Shown here in pieces: positions 41,680 through 50,952 of a stretch of 64,000 nucleotides of DNA (the first letter of the stretch is position 1; each line of letters begins with the position of its first letter). The translations under genes and the position numbers were made by a program. The notes below the pieces were generated by a model that was not told the DNA's origin, made no database searches, and was given only the letters and a program-made list of their open reading frames with translations. The stretch is from an uncultured Christensenellaceae bacterium (GTDB taxonomy: Bacteria; Bacillota; Clostridia; Christensenellales; UBA1242): positions 1 to 64,000 of the forward strand of contig CAJULT010000001.1 in the NCBI GenBank assembly GCA_910587225.1. The letters run 5' to 3'.

Positions 41680-44600
41680 ATGAAAAAAGAGGTTACACTT
41701 CCAAATTTTGTGGAGCTTGAACATGGAATTTTAAAGTTTTGGCAGGATAATGACTGCTTTAACAAGTTGAAGACTCAAAACGCGGGACACGCGCGTTTTA
41801 GATTTTTGGATGGCCCAGCGACTGCCAACAACAAGCTTGGTGTGCATCACTTTTGGGGTAGAACGATTAAGGATATGACTATTCGTTACAACGCGCTAAA
41901 AGGTCGCGACTGCCAATATCAAAACGGCTTTGACGGGCAGGGGCTTTGGGTTGAAGTTAATGTTGAGAAAGAACTTGGTCTTAATGGCAAGCCGGAAATT
42001 ATGAAATATGGAATAGACAACTTTACCAACAAGTGTATGGAGAGAGTTGACTATTTTGCGGGACAAATTACAAACCAGTCTATACGCATGGGACAATGGA
42101 TGGACTGGGAGCATAGTTATCTTACTAACACCGATGAAAACATTACATCTATTTGGCATTTTTTGAAGGTATGCGGGGAAAAGGGCTGGATTGTTAAGAA
42201 AAACAGACCTATGGCTTGGTGTCCACGTTGTGGGACAAGCCTATCTGACCATGAAACCTCTTCATCTTATCATGAGGTGGAGCATACCGCAGTGTTCATT
42301 AAATTGCCAGTAAAAAACAAGGATTTTTCACTTGTTGCGTGGACAACAACACCTTGGACGCTTTCGGCAAATGTTGCGCTTGCAGTTAATCCCGAATTCA
42401 CCTATGTGAAAGTTAATTTTAACGGGGACAATGTTGTACTCGGCAAGGACAGATTGTCCATATTAAAGCAAAAAGACATTCAAATTTTGGAAGAGTTCAA
42501 GGGTAGCGACCTTGTAGGACTTGAATATGAGACCTGCTTTCCAGAACTTAGTGAGCAGAAGTTTGCTCACAAAGTTGTTGCGTGGGAAGAGGTTGACAGC
42601 AGTGAAGGCTCATGCGTGGTTCATATAGCGCCCGGCTGCGGAGTTGAGGACTTTGAACTTGGTAAGACGCTTTCTCTTCCTGAAATTTGTCCGATTAATG
42701 AGCAGGGAGTACTTCTTGACAACACTGGCTTTCTTGCTGGCAAGAAAACGACGGACGTTGTGGAACTTGTAGTTGATAGACTTAAAGCAGACAACAAGCT
42801 TTTATATGCACATAAGTACAAGCACTCATATCCGTTCTGCTGGCGCTGCAAGACTGATCTTGTATACAAGCTTATATCATCATGGTTCATTAAAATGGAC
42901 GAAATTCGTCCACTTGCATTGAAAGCGATTGAAAATGTTACTTTCAAGCCTGACTATGCTAAAAAGCGTATGGTAGACTGGCTGAACAATATGGGGGATT
43001 GGAACATATCGAGAAGCCGTTTCTATGGATTGCCACTTCCATTCTATGTTTGTTCTAAGTGCGGAAAGGTTCATGTAATTGGCAGCCTTGAAGAGCTTAG
43101 AGAAAGGGCGGTTAATCCGTCGCTTGTTGACAGTCTGCCAAACTTGCATAGACCGTGGATTGATGATATAAAAATCAAATGTGAGTGCGGGGAGGAGCTT
43201 ACCAGAGTTCCCGAAGTTGGGGATGCTTGGCTAGATGCGGGCATTACACCATTTTCAACTAAGAAATATTTTACTGATAAAAAATTCTTTAACGAAAACT
43301 TCCCAAGTGCCTATGTTTGCGAGATGATTGAACAGATTAAGCTTTGGTTCTATTCGCTGCTTGTTATGAGCGTTGTGCTTACTGGCAAAGCGCCTTATGA
43401 AAAAGTTGTTACCTATCAGTATGTGAAAGACGAACATGGCGGAGAGTTCCATAAGAGCGGCGGCAACACTTTGGAAGCAGAGGTTGTAGCTGACAAGGTG
43501 GGCGCTGATGTAATCAGATATTTATACTGCTCTTCTTCACCTTCAAATGATATGCGTTTTGGTTTTAGTCTTACCGATGAGGCAAGAAGAAAACTTCTCG
43601 GAATGTGGAACGTATATACTTTCTTTAACACTTATGCCTACATTGATAATCCTGACATTGCGCATTTTACCCCTAAAAACTTTACTTTTGCGGACAAGTG
43701 GCTTATTGAAAGTGTTAATAAGTTTATTGCAGACAGTGACGCAAATTATGCAGATGATAAGAATTTCTTAGTTGTTCGTGACTTTGAAAAGCTGATTGAT
43801 GATATTTCAAACTTCTACATTCGTACCAGTCGTAGAAGGTTCTGGAAGAGTGAAGACAAGGACGATCAGATGACTGCATATTGGTGCTTATACCACGCTA
43901 TTAAGAAAGTCATGCAAGTTATGACGCCGATAATTCCTTTCCTTAGTGAGTATATTTGGCAAAACCTTGTACGTGAAATTGAACCGAGCGAAAAAGAATG
44001 CGTTATGCTAGCCGGCTATCCAGATGCAATTTTAGGCAAACACTTTGATGGCGTGATTGAAAGCGTTAATGTTGCACGAGATATTATGTCTACTGCGCAG
44101 CGCCTTAGAAATGAAAATCAAATTAAAGTTAAGCAGCCGCTCGGCAGGATGTACCTTTCTGGCGTGAGTGAGAATGTGCTTAACTCACTTGGCGATGTAA
44201 TTCGCGACGAACTTAACATAAAAGAAACAGTACTTGTGAAAGACGATTCAACTTTTAATGACGAGTATCTTACAGTAAACTTTAAGGCGGCAGGAGCGGT
44301 ACTTAAAGGCGAGGTTCAAAAACTGAAACAAGCACTTTCTGATGCTGATAATATGGGTGAAATTGTTGCTTCTTACAAGGGGGGAAAGGTTAGCGTTGGC
44401 GGATTTAATGACCTTGATGCGAGTCTATTTAATTTGGAAAAGAAACCAAAAGATGGATTTGTAATTGCTCATGAAAATGGCAACACTGTGGTTCTTGATA
44501 TCAATTTGACGCAGGAGCTTATTAGCGAAGGGTTGTATCGTGAGTTTGTTCGCGCTTTGCAGGTGCTTCGCAAGGAGGCAGGGTTTGAAATTGACGAGAG

Positions 44601-44775
44601 AATTAAGGCAAGTTTTGTATATGGCGACAGTCTTAAAGCTACGCTCACAAAATTTGAAGATAAGGTAAAACAAGAAGTTCTCATTCGCGAAATATTACCT
44701 AGCCTTGACAATATTGCAATCGAAAAAGAGGTTGAAGTAGGAAATAGCAGCGTAAAAGTTCGTCTTGGAAAATAA
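41680..44775 (+). CDS. ileS: Isoleucyl-tRNA synthetase, divergent signature motifs
   Basis: 1031 residues; ATG 41680 with AAGGAGGAGTT. Class I synthetase with editing (CP1) domain (WTTTPWTLSANVALAV) and Cys-pair zinc sites (CPRCG, CWRCK, CSKCGK...CECG). Length and N-terminus fit the IleS2 group. HIGH motif reads LGVHHFWGRT and the KMSKS loop reads EFHKSGGN, keeping only the second Lys and Ser. The isoleucine T-box upstream supports the specificity. C-terminal anticodon-binding and extra domains are present. Confidence 0.93.
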   Translation: MKKEVTLPNFVELEHGILKFWQDNDCFNKLKTQNAGHARFRFLDGPATANNKLGVHHFWGRTIKDMTIRYNALKGRDCQYQNGFDGQGLWVEVNVEKELGLNGKPEIMKYGIDNFTNKCMERVDYFAGQITNQSIRMGQWMDWEHSYLTNTDENITSIWHFLKVCGEKGWIVKKNRPMAWCPRCGTSLSDHETSSSYHEVEHTAVFIKLPVKNKDFSLVAWTTTPWTLSANVALAVNPEFTYVKVNFNGDNVVLGKDRLSILKQKDIQILEEFKGSDLVGLEYETCFPELSEQKFAHKVVAWEEVDSSEGSCVVHIAPGCGVEDFELGKTLSLPEICPINEQGVLLDNTGFLAGKKTTDVVELVVDRLKADNKLLYAHKYKHSYPFCWRCKTDLVYKLISSWFIKMDEIRPLALKAIENVTFKPDYAKKRMVDWLNNMGDWNISRSRFYGLPLPFYVCSKCGKVHVIGSLEELRERAVNPSLVDSLPNLHRPWIDDIKIKCECGEELTRVPEVGDAWLDAGITPFSTKKYFTDKKFFNENFPSAYVCEMIEQIKLWFYSLLVMSVVLTGKAPYEKVVTYQYVKDEHGGEFHKSGGNTLEAEVVADKVGADVIRYLYCSSSPSNDMRFGFSLTDEARRKLLGMWNVYTFFNTYAYIDNPDIAHFTPKNFTFADKWLIESVNKFIADSDANYADDKNFLVVRDFEKLIDDISNFYIRTSRRRFWKSEDKDDQMTAYWCLYHAIKKVMQVMTPIIPFLSEYIWQNLVREIEPSEKECVMLAGYPDAILGKHFDGVIESVNVARDIMSTAQRLRNENQIKVKQPLGRMYLSGVSENVLNSLGDVIRDELNIKETVLVKDDSTFNDEYLTVNFKAAGAVLKGEVQKLKQALSDADNMGEIVASYKGGKVSVGGFNDLDASLFNLEKKPKDGFVIAHENGNTVVLDINLTQELISEGLYREFVRALQVLRKEAGFEIDERIKASFVYGDSLKATLTKFEDKVKQEVLIREILPSLDNIAIEKEVEVGNSSVKVRLGK

Positions 44776-44784
44776 ATTTCTATC

Positions 44785-44833
44785 TTGACAAATTTCTCCC
44801 TTGTGGTATAATAAAATCACAAGGGAGAAATTT
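44785..44833 (+). promoter_or_regulatory. Promoter enclosed by a 16-bp perfect inverted repeat
   Basis: TTGACA (44785-44790), 16-bp spacer, TATAAT (44807-44812). Arms AAATTTCTCCCTTGTG (44790-44805) and CACAAGGGAGAAATTT (44818-44833) are perfect complements; the -10 lies in the 12-bp centre and the right arm contains the GGGAG ribosome site of the next gene. Confidence 0.8.
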
Positions 44834-45415
44834 ATGTTTGACGAGAAAAACTTTATTTTAGTTTTAGAGGCAGAGCTTCGAGAGTATTTTCCTAAAAAGC
44901 TAAGATCAAAACAATGCAGAATGTATATAAAACCTATTGAAGAAGAACTAAAAATTTTTGACCGTAAATTGTTTGAACAGGATACTTTAATTGTTCCGCT
45001 TGTGATGAAAGGTGGTAAAATTCAGAAAATTGATCTTTCTTTCCCATACAAAGATAACTTGCATTGGCAGCAGTTTATCTATGAAGAACTTCATCAGAAT
45101 AAACTAGTAGAGTATCAATATAATGATTGTGAAAATTTGCCAGAGTTTTTAGAAATTGTTGATGAGTTTTATTCATTGCAAAATGAGGTGGAGAAGCTGA
45201 TTGGCTTCCGCAGAGGAAAGAAAAGTGATAGAATTTATCGCTATGCGGCAGATATCCCTTCACTTTCGCCAAAGCTAGACGACCTTACCTGCCGCGCTCA
45301 ATCACTTGGCTATCAGTTTAATCAAAAGATAGAGCAAAGGCAGCAGGAAGAAGATTATCAGCAGTTTGTAAAAGATTGCATGGATGGAAAAATTGATTTT
45401 GAGGACGGGGAATAA
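44834..45415 (+). CDS. Hypothetical 193-residue protein, first of a pair
   Basis: ATG 44834 follows GGGAGAAATTT. Soluble, mixed alpha/beta: KNFILVLEAELREYFPKK, then IVPLVMKGGKIQKIDLSF, a helical middle and a Gln/Glu-rich end (QQEEDYQQFVKDCMDG) with acidic FEDGE. The closing (Q/E)EEDY-x2-F(V/I) pattern is shared with the next gene, 2 bp downstream. Not recognised. Confidence 0.7.
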   Translation: MFDEKNFILVLEAELREYFPKKLRSKQCRMYIKPIEEELKIFDRKLFEQDTLIVPLVMKGGKIQKIDLSFPYKDNLHWQQFIYEELHQNKLVEYQYNDCENLPEFLEIVDEFYSLQNEVEKLIGFRRGKKSDRIYRYAADIPSLSPKLDDLTCRAQSLGYQFNQKIEQRQQEEDYQQFVKDCMDGKIDFEDGE

Positions 45416-45417
45416 AT

Positions 45418-45933
45418 ATGGAATTTAAAGACAAACCATTAAAAGAGAATTATTTTGCAATTGAAATGAAGTTAGTTGGTCGCAAGATGCAGGTAAGTCT
45501 TGAAGGTGGGATTTGCAAAATTAATGACCTAAGAGAGACTGACAAAAATCGTAAAATTTTAATATTGAATCATGACCTAATTACAGTTTGTAAGGAAGGA
45601 CTGGCGGGTGGTGGCTATTTTGATAGCAAAAGACCAGAGTTTGAATATGATGAGTTTTGCGACATGTTTATTGAAATTGCAGCCAAAGCTGAAGGTGTGA
45701 GAAAAAGAGCTGGTCGCCTTACAAATGACTATGTTTTGGAAAATAAGAGTGCGGCAAGAAAATTTGGGGAAGTGATGGACTCATTTGCTATGGCAGAGCC
45801 TGCCATGCAGGAAGCAACTGAGCGGATGAAGGAGCTCGCCCACCTTTTAATAGATCAGGAATTGCAAAGACGGGAAGAGGAAGATTATAAAAGCTTTATA
45901 GACAATTTTGTCCTTGAAGAAGACGAAGATTAA
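45418..45933 (+). CDS. Hypothetical 171-residue protein, second of a pair
   Basis: Starts at ATG 45418, 2 bp after the previous stop; GGACGGGGAATAAAT provides the site. Begins with a beta-rich portion (YFAIEMKLVGRKMQVSLEGG), central hydrophobic helix region, then REEEDYKSFIDNFVLEEDED, very acidic. Likely acts together with its neighbour. Not recognised. Confidence 0.7.
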   Translation: MEFKDKPLKENYFAIEMKLVGRKMQVSLEGGICKINDLRETDKNRKILILNHDLITVCKEGLAGGGYFDSKRPEFEYDEFCDMFIEIAAKAEGVRKRAGRLTNDYVLENKSAARKFGEVMDSFAMAEPAMQEATERMKELAHLLIDQELQRREEEDYKSFIDNFVLEEDED

Positions 45934-45940
45934 ATAAATT

Positions 45941-45961
45941 AGCGCGAGTTAGCGCTTTTTT
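45941..45961 (+). terminator. Terminator of the hypothetical pair
   Basis: AGCGC GAGTTA GCGCT followed by TTTTT. Confidence 0.7.
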
Positions 45962-45962
45962 A

Positions 45963-45991
45963 TTGCGTTTTTAATGTAAAAATGATATATT
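45963..45991 (+). promoter_or_regulatory. Promoter of the methyltransferase-RluA unit
   Basis: TTGCGT (45963-45968), 17-bp spacer, TATATT (45986-45991) with TGA extended -10. Confidence 0.6.
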
Positions 45992-46010
45992 TTCATTAGA
46001 GGTATTTATT

Positions 46011-46856
46011 TTGAAAATTGCAAATGGTTGGAAGGATTATAAAGTTTTAGCGACTGGTGATGGTGAAAAGCTTGAGAGGTGGGGAGAGTATACTTTGCTT
46101 AGACCCGACCCTCAGGTGATTTGGCATGCAGCTAGCCCGCTTGAAAAATGCAAAGGACTTGATGCTCATTACAGGCGAGAAACAAGCGGCGGCGGACATT
46201 GGGACATTATTCGTAAAATGCCAGAACAGTGGACAATTTCATGGCAGGGCATTAAGTTTATAATTAAGCCTATGGGTTTTAAGCACACGGGGCTTTTCCC
46301 TGAGCAAGCTGTAAACTGGGAAAAGATGCTGAGCCTAATAAAAAATGCAAATAGACCTATAAAAGTATTAAACTTATTTGCTTATACTGGGGCTGCATCC
46401 ATTGCTTGTGCGAAAGCGGGGGCGAGTGTAACTCACATTGATGCTAGCAAAGGTATGGTGCAGCGTGCGAAAGAGAACGCTGAAATCAATGGCATTTCAA
46501 ACATACGCTTTATTGTAGATGATTGTGAAAAATTTATTGAGCGCGAGATAAGGCGGGGGAACTTCTATGACGCGATTATAATGGACCCACCAAGCTATGG
46601 CAGAGGACCAAATGGCGAAATGTGGAAACTTGAAGACAAGCTTTTTGATTTCGTTGCTTTGACTAAAAAGGTACTTTCAAACAAGCCGCTATTTGTACTT
46701 ATAAGTTCTTACACGACAGGCTTGCAGGCGAGTGTGCTTACAAACATACTTTCCCTAAATTTTGGAAAGGGAAATATTGACAGTGATGAAATTGGGCTTC
46801 CGACAGAGGAAGATATTGTGCTTCCGTGCGGGGCAAGGGGGATGAAAATATGGTAA
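46011..46856 (+). CDS. Class I SAM-dependent RNA methyltransferase (RlmI/RlmL-like)
   Basis: 281 residues, TTG start at 46011 with AGAGGTATTTATT. SAM-binding VLNLFAYTGAASIACAKAGASVTHIDASKG, then NIRFIVDDCEKFI and catalytic MDPPSYGRGPNG. An N-terminal stretch of about 100 residues (WGEYTLLRPDPQVIWHAAS) precedes the Rossmann domain as in PF10672-type rRNA m5C methyltransferases. Exact target not determinable. Overlaps the next gene by 7 bases. Confidence 0.85.
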   Translation: MKIANGWKDYKVLATGDGEKLERWGEYTLLRPDPQVIWHAASPLEKCKGLDAHYRRETSGGGHWDIIRKMPEQWTISWQGIKFIIKPMGFKHTGLFPEQAVNWEKMLSLIKNANRPIKVLNLFAYTGAASIACAKAGASVTHIDASKGMVQRAKENAEINGISNIRFIVDDCEKFIEREIRRGNFYDAIIMDPPSYGRGPNGEMWKLEDKLFDFVALTKKVLSNKPLFVLISSYTTGLQASVLTNILSLNFGKGNIDSDEIGLPTEEDIVLPCGARGMKIW

Positions 46857-47539
46857 ATATTTTATATGAAGATAATCAAATAGTGGTAATAGTTAAGCCT
46901 CAAAACATGCCTTCCGCACCTGATGAGTCTGGCGATGAGGATGCACTTACATTTGTTAAAAACTATATCAAAGAGAAATACAATAAGCCGGGCGAGGCAT
47001 ACATTGGTCTTGTGCATAGGCTGGATAGACCAACTGGTGGGGTTATGGTATTTGCCCGCACTTCAAAGGCGGCGGCAAGGTTATCTAGTCAGCTTCAAGA
47101 TGGAACTATGAAAAAAACATACTATGCGATCTGTAATGACTGTCCAAAAGACAAAAGCGGCCGCCTTGTAAACTATTTGAAAAAAGACAGCAAAGAAAAC
47201 ATTGTAAAAATCGTATCGCAGGGTGAAACAAACGCAAAGAGGGCAGAACTTGAATATAAGGTACTTGTAAGAGGGGAAACCTCGCTACTCGAAGTGAATA
47301 TTTTGACTGGCAGAAGTCATCAAATTCGCGTTCAGCTTGCTGGAATAGGCTGTCCGCTTGTTGGCGATAATAAGTATGGAAAAGATAAAACTCGTGCTTC
47401 TAAGAAGCTAGGGCTTTGGGCAGGACGACTTGAATTTGTTCACCCAGTGACAAAAGAGAAAATGGTTTTTGTGGCGCCGCCAGAACTTTCAAGCGAGCCA
47501 TGGAAAGATTTTTATATCGAAAAGTATTTTCTTAGATAG
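46850..47539 (+). CDS. RluA-family pseudouridine synthase
   Basis: 229 residues from ATG 46850 (AAGGGGGATGAAAAT upstream), overlapping the methyltransferase stop as ATGGTAA. ILYEDNQIVVIVKPQNMPSAP start, catalytic Asp in GLVHRLDRPTGGVMVFA, then ILTGRSHQIRVQLAGIGCPLVGDNKYG. No S4 domain at the N-terminus, so it is a short RluA subtype; substrate (rRNA or tRNA) not determinable. Confidence 0.9.
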   Translation: MVNILYEDNQIVVIVKPQNMPSAPDESGDEDALTFVKNYIKEKYNKPGEAYIGLVHRLDRPTGGVMVFARTSKAAARLSSQLQDGTMKKTYYAICNDCPKDKSGRLVNYLKKDSKENIVKIVSQGETNAKRAELEYKVLVRGETSLLEVNILTGRSHQIRVQLAGIGCPLVGDNKYGKDKTRASKKLGLWAGRLEFVHPVTKEKMVFVAPPELSSEPWKDFYIEKYFLR

Positions 47540-47547
47540 GAGTAATC

Positions 47548-49326
47548 ATGAAGTCAAGAAGTCAAATTGAGGAAAAATATAAGTGGGATTTATCCTTTTT
47601 ATGTGCAAATGATGACGAGTTTGAAAAGAGCTATGCAAAGTCTGAAAAGTTAATGCAAAAGTGCGGGGACTTTAAAGGAAAGTTAAAAGATAAAAAGCAG
47701 TTGTATGATTGCCTTAAATTTGAAGAAGAGTTTGCCAAGACTTTTTATCCGATAGCTTACTATGCGTCACATGCAAAAGATGTGGATTTGTCTAGCAGTA
47801 AATATTCTGAAAAGATTGAACGCTGCGACAACCTTGGCACTAAGTACGCTGTGGCAATGAGTTATGTTGAGCCTGAAATGGCAAAGTTCAGCGATAAATA
47901 CATTGACGAGCTTCTTGCTGACCCTCTTTTTAAAGATTACGATTATTCATTAAGACTTCTAAAAAGGCAGAAAAAACACATGCTTTCAGATGAGGCAAGT
48001 CGCATTATTTCAGGGATGAACTTCTTGGATTTCGGTGAAAGCTTTTCGCTGTTTAGTGATTCGGGATTAAAATTTAAAGATGCGGTAGATAGCAGGGGTA
48101 AAAAGCATGAGCTTACCAGCCAAACTGCATCGCTGCTGCTTATGAAAAGAGATGAGCCGCTCCGCCGTTCAACCTCTAAAAACTTGCATGAGGGCTATGG
48201 TCAATATATCGACTTCTTAACACAAAATTACTTGAACGAAGTGAAGGGAGAGGTTTATTTTTCGCGTCTAGAAAAGTATGATAGTGTGCTTCAAAAGTAC
48301 ATGGACGGCGAAGATGTTGACATTAAAGTCTACAATATGCTACTCAAAAAGGTGGAAGAAAATATTCCACTTATAAATGAATACTTTACCTTAAAAGCAA
48401 AAGTGCTTGGCATGAAAAAACTTCATAACTATGATTTGCACCTTCCTATTTCAAAGGTTGGTGAAAAAAAGTATAGCTATGAAGAAGGATTTAAACTTGT
48501 AAAAGAGGCACTTATGCCACTTGGAAAGGATTATGTTGCTGTGCTTGATGAGGCAAAAGAGAAACGCTGGATTGACGTTATGCCTAGCCGCAATAAGTAC
48601 TCGGGGGCTTATTCAAGCTGCTTGTATGGTTATCCGCCTATTGTGCTTATGAACTATATGGGTAACTTAGACTCAGTTTCAACCCTTGCACATGAACTGG
48701 GACACAGCTTGCAGTCCTATCTTTCAAACAAAAATCAGCCGAGAACCAAAGCGAGCTATCCTATCTTTCTTGCTGAGATTGCAAGTACTACCAATGAACT
48801 GCTTCTTATGCAGCATCTACTTCATACTCTTCCTAAGAAAGATAGGGTTGGCATATATGACGACTTATTTGATAGGGTTCATTCTACTATTTTTAGACAG
48901 GTAATGTTTTCTGAGTTTGAAAAGTATGCGCTCACAAGCGTTGAGCAAGATAAGCCGCTTGATAAAGATAAGCTTTGCTCGCATTATTTCTCACTTTGCA
49001 AAAAGTTTATGCCTAAGCTTAGCCTTATTTCTGAACTTAAATATGAATGGGCAAGAATACCTCACTTTTTCATGGGTTTTTATGTGTACAAATATGCAAT
49101 TGGCATGATTTCCGCTTTTAACTTCTCAAGCCGTATACTAGCAGGCGAAGAAGGGGCGGCAAGAAAATATCTCGGTTTTCTTTCTGCGGGTGGGCATAAA
49201 GCACCAAATGAAATCTTGAAAGAAGCGGGTTGTGACCTAGAAGACGAAAAAACTTATGACAGGGCATTTGAGCTGATTAGGCAGATGCTGCAAGAATTTA
49301 AGTCACTACTCAAAAGCAAAAAATAA
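47548..49326 (+). CDS. pepF: Oligoendopeptidase F (M3 family)
   Basis: 592 residues; ATG 47548 with AGATAGGAGTAATC. Zinc metallopeptidase: HELGHSLQSYLSNKNQ (HExxH) with the distal Glu in FLAEIASTTNELLL. N-terminal helical SRSQIEEKYKWDLSFL matches PepF. Cytoplasmic peptide turnover; in spore-formers related enzymes affect sporulation signalling. Ends with a terminator before spoIIGA. Confidence 0.94.
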   Translation: MKSRSQIEEKYKWDLSFLCANDDEFEKSYAKSEKLMQKCGDFKGKLKDKKQLYDCLKFEEEFAKTFYPIAYYASHAKDVDLSSSKYSEKIERCDNLGTKYAVAMSYVEPEMAKFSDKYIDELLADPLFKDYDYSLRLLKRQKKHMLSDEASRIISGMNFLDFGESFSLFSDSGLKFKDAVDSRGKKHELTSQTASLLLMKRDEPLRRSTSKNLHEGYGQYIDFLTQNYLNEVKGEVYFSRLEKYDSVLQKYMDGEDVDIKVYNMLLKKVEENIPLINEYFTLKAKVLGMKKLHNYDLHLPISKVGEKKYSYEEGFKLVKEALMPLGKDYVAVLDEAKEKRWIDVMPSRNKYSGAYSSCLYGYPPIVLMNYMGNLDSVSTLAHELGHSLQSYLSNKNQPRTKASYPIFLAEIASTTNELLLMQHLLHTLPKKDRVGIYDDLFDRVHSTIFRQVMFSEFEKYALTSVEQDKPLDKDKLCSHYFSLCKKFMPKLSLISELKYEWARIPHFFMGFYVYKYAIGMISAFNFSSRILAGEEGAARKYLGFLSAGGHKAPNEILKEAGCDLEDEKTYDRAFELIRQMLQEFKSLLKSKK

Positions 49327-49358
49327 CTCGCGACAAAGGTCGGCAAGAGTGAATAATT

Positions 49359-49388
49359 ATCGGCAAGAATTTTCTTCGCCGATTTTTT
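49359..49388 (+). terminator. pepF terminator
   Basis: ATCGGCAAGAA / TTCTTCGCCGAT with one bulged base, followed by TTTTT. Confidence 0.85.
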
Positions 49389-49420
49389 ATGCTTTGTTAT
49401 GCTTAAAGTGGGGGAAGAGG

Positions 49421-50218
49421 ATGAAAATTGTTATTGAATACACGCTTACAATCAACTTCATTGTCAACATTTTTATTCTTAAAAGCTGCGGACTATTTTT
49501 AAAAGAAAAAGTCAGGTTTGTTTATCTTGCCTCCTTGCTTTCGGCGGGGTTGAGTTTGGTGCTGCCTATCTTTCATCTTGCCGCCCTTTTAAAAATAGTT
49601 GTGATTGTCTTTTTAGATGGACTTATGGTGTGTGCCTGCTTTAAATTCTCATCTTTTAAGCGTTTTTTGGCAATATTTGCTTCTATGCTTGGCACAACTT
49701 TCATTTTTGGAGGAGGCTGCTATGCACTCGAACAAGCTTTTGGCAGTCTGCCACTTTTCTGTGTTTTAATAGTGTGCGGGGCAATTTATGTTGTAACAAC
49801 TTTGGTTTTAAGACATCGCAACCGCCTACGTGTGATTGAAACCTTTTCTTACAAAGTTAAACTTGTTTGCAATGGGAAGGTGATTGAAGAAGAGGGTTTT
49901 TTAGATAGCGGGAATTTGCTTGTAGACCCCATTTCGCAAAAGCCTATTGTGCTTATAAGTTTTGAAGTGTTTTCAAAGTTTTATGAGGGAATTGACTACA
50001 TAAGCGCTGCTCTTAAAAATATCGACATAAATCGCTTGCATAACGGTCACTATGTCAACATAAACTCGGTAGCGAGTGGCGGGAAAATACTGGTTTTTAC
50101 AGCTGCACGACTTGAATTTGATAACAAACAATTTGACAACATTTCGCTGGGACTTTCTTTTTCGGGCTTTGACAAGGCGTTGGGGCGGAAGATACTTTTA
50201 AATAGTCAGTTAATATAG
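49421..50218 (+). CDS. spoIIGA: Sigma-E processing peptidase SpoIIGA
   Basis: 265 residues from ATG 49421 (GGGGAAGAGG upstream). N-terminal half: about five transmembrane helices (LTINFIVNIFILKSCGLFL, VYLASLLSAGLSLVLP and others). C-terminal half: aspartic-protease-like domain with the catalytic motif GFLDSGNLLVDPISQKPIV. Sits in the mother-cell side of the septum and activates pro-sigma-E, encoded by the next gene 8 bp downstream. Confidence 0.95.
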   Translation: MKIVIEYTLTINFIVNIFILKSCGLFLKEKVRFVYLASLLSAGLSLVLPIFHLAALLKIVVIVFLDGLMVCACFKFSSFKRFLAIFASMLGTTFIFGGGCYALEQAFGSLPLFCVLIVCGAIYVVTTLVLRHRNRLRVIETFSYKVKLVCNGKVIEEEGFLDSGNLLVDPISQKPIVLISFEVFSKFYEGIDYISAALKNIDINRLHNGHYVNINSVASGGKILVFTAARLEFDNKQFDNISLGLSFSGFDKALGRKILLNSQLI

Positions 50219-50226
50219 GAGGCAAT

Positions 50227-50952
50227 ATGAAAAATATTATATTCAAAATAAAGTTATTTTTTTATAATCTATTTCATAAAAGGAGTTTATTAAATACTAA
50301 AAATATTGTCTGCTATCTTATAAGCGAGCAGCTGCCAAACCCGCTAACGCTTGAAGAGGAGGAGGCACTTTTAATTGCGCGTGATAATGGAGATGCAACG
50401 GCTGTTGAAAAACTGATAGAACATAACCTTAGACTTGTTATTTTTATTTCAAAACGCTTTAAAGGTCCTAACATTGAAGCGGAGGACATTATTTCAATAG
50501 GGTCTATTGGGCTTATCAAAGCAATCAAGACATTTAAGATTGATAAAAATATCAGGCTTGCAACTTACGCCTCGCGCTGCATTGAGAATGAAATTTTGAT
50601 GTATCTTAGAAAAGCTAATAAGAGCATGAATGATTTAAGTCTTGACAGGCCAATTCATACAGACGGCGAGGGTAACGAGCTTTGCCTAAGCGACATTATT
50701 CCAATAGACGGAGATATAGTTGAGCAGGGCATTGACAAGGCGGAAGATAAGAAGGTGTTATTTGAACTTTTGGAAGGACTTAATGTACGCGATCAGGAAA
50801 TTATGATAATGCGCTATGGGCTTGGCGGGCAGGACGAACTTACTCAAAAAGAAATTGCCGAAAAGATGAATATAAGTCAAAGTTATATTTCTCGTCTTGA
50901 AAAAAGAATTCTTGTGCAGATGAGAAAGAAATACGAGCGTCAAGTCCTTTAG
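50227..50952 (+). CDS. sigE: Mother-cell sporulation sigma factor, pro-sigma-E
   Basis: 241 residues. A 25-30 residue hydrophobic/basic prosequence (KNIIFKIKLFFYNLFHKR) is the SpoIIGA cleavage segment. Region 2: ISIGSIGLIKAIKTFKIDKNIRLATYASRCIENEILMYLR-type core; region 4: RDQEIMIMRYGL then ELTQKEIAEKMNISQSYISRLEKRIL. AGGAGGCAAT precedes ATG 50227. Standard spoIIGA-sigE-sigG order. Confidence 0.97.
   Translation: MKNIIFKIKLFFYNLFHKRSLLNTKNIVCYLISEQLPNPLTLEEEEALLIARDNGDATAVEKLIEHNLRLVIFISKRFKGPNIEAEDIISIGSIGLIKAIKTFKIDKNIRLATYASRCIENEILMYLRKANKSMNDLSLDRPIHTDGEGNELCLSDIIPIDGDIVEQGIDKAEDKKVLFELLEGLNVRDQEIMIMRYGLGGQDELTQKEIAEKMNISQSYISRLEKRILVQMRKKYERQVL

Noticed and set aside
49340..49368. TCGGCAAGA direct repeat, 20 bp apart, upstream of spoIIGA
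   Set aside because: The second copy is part of the pepF terminator stem; a Spo0A or other site is not convincing.
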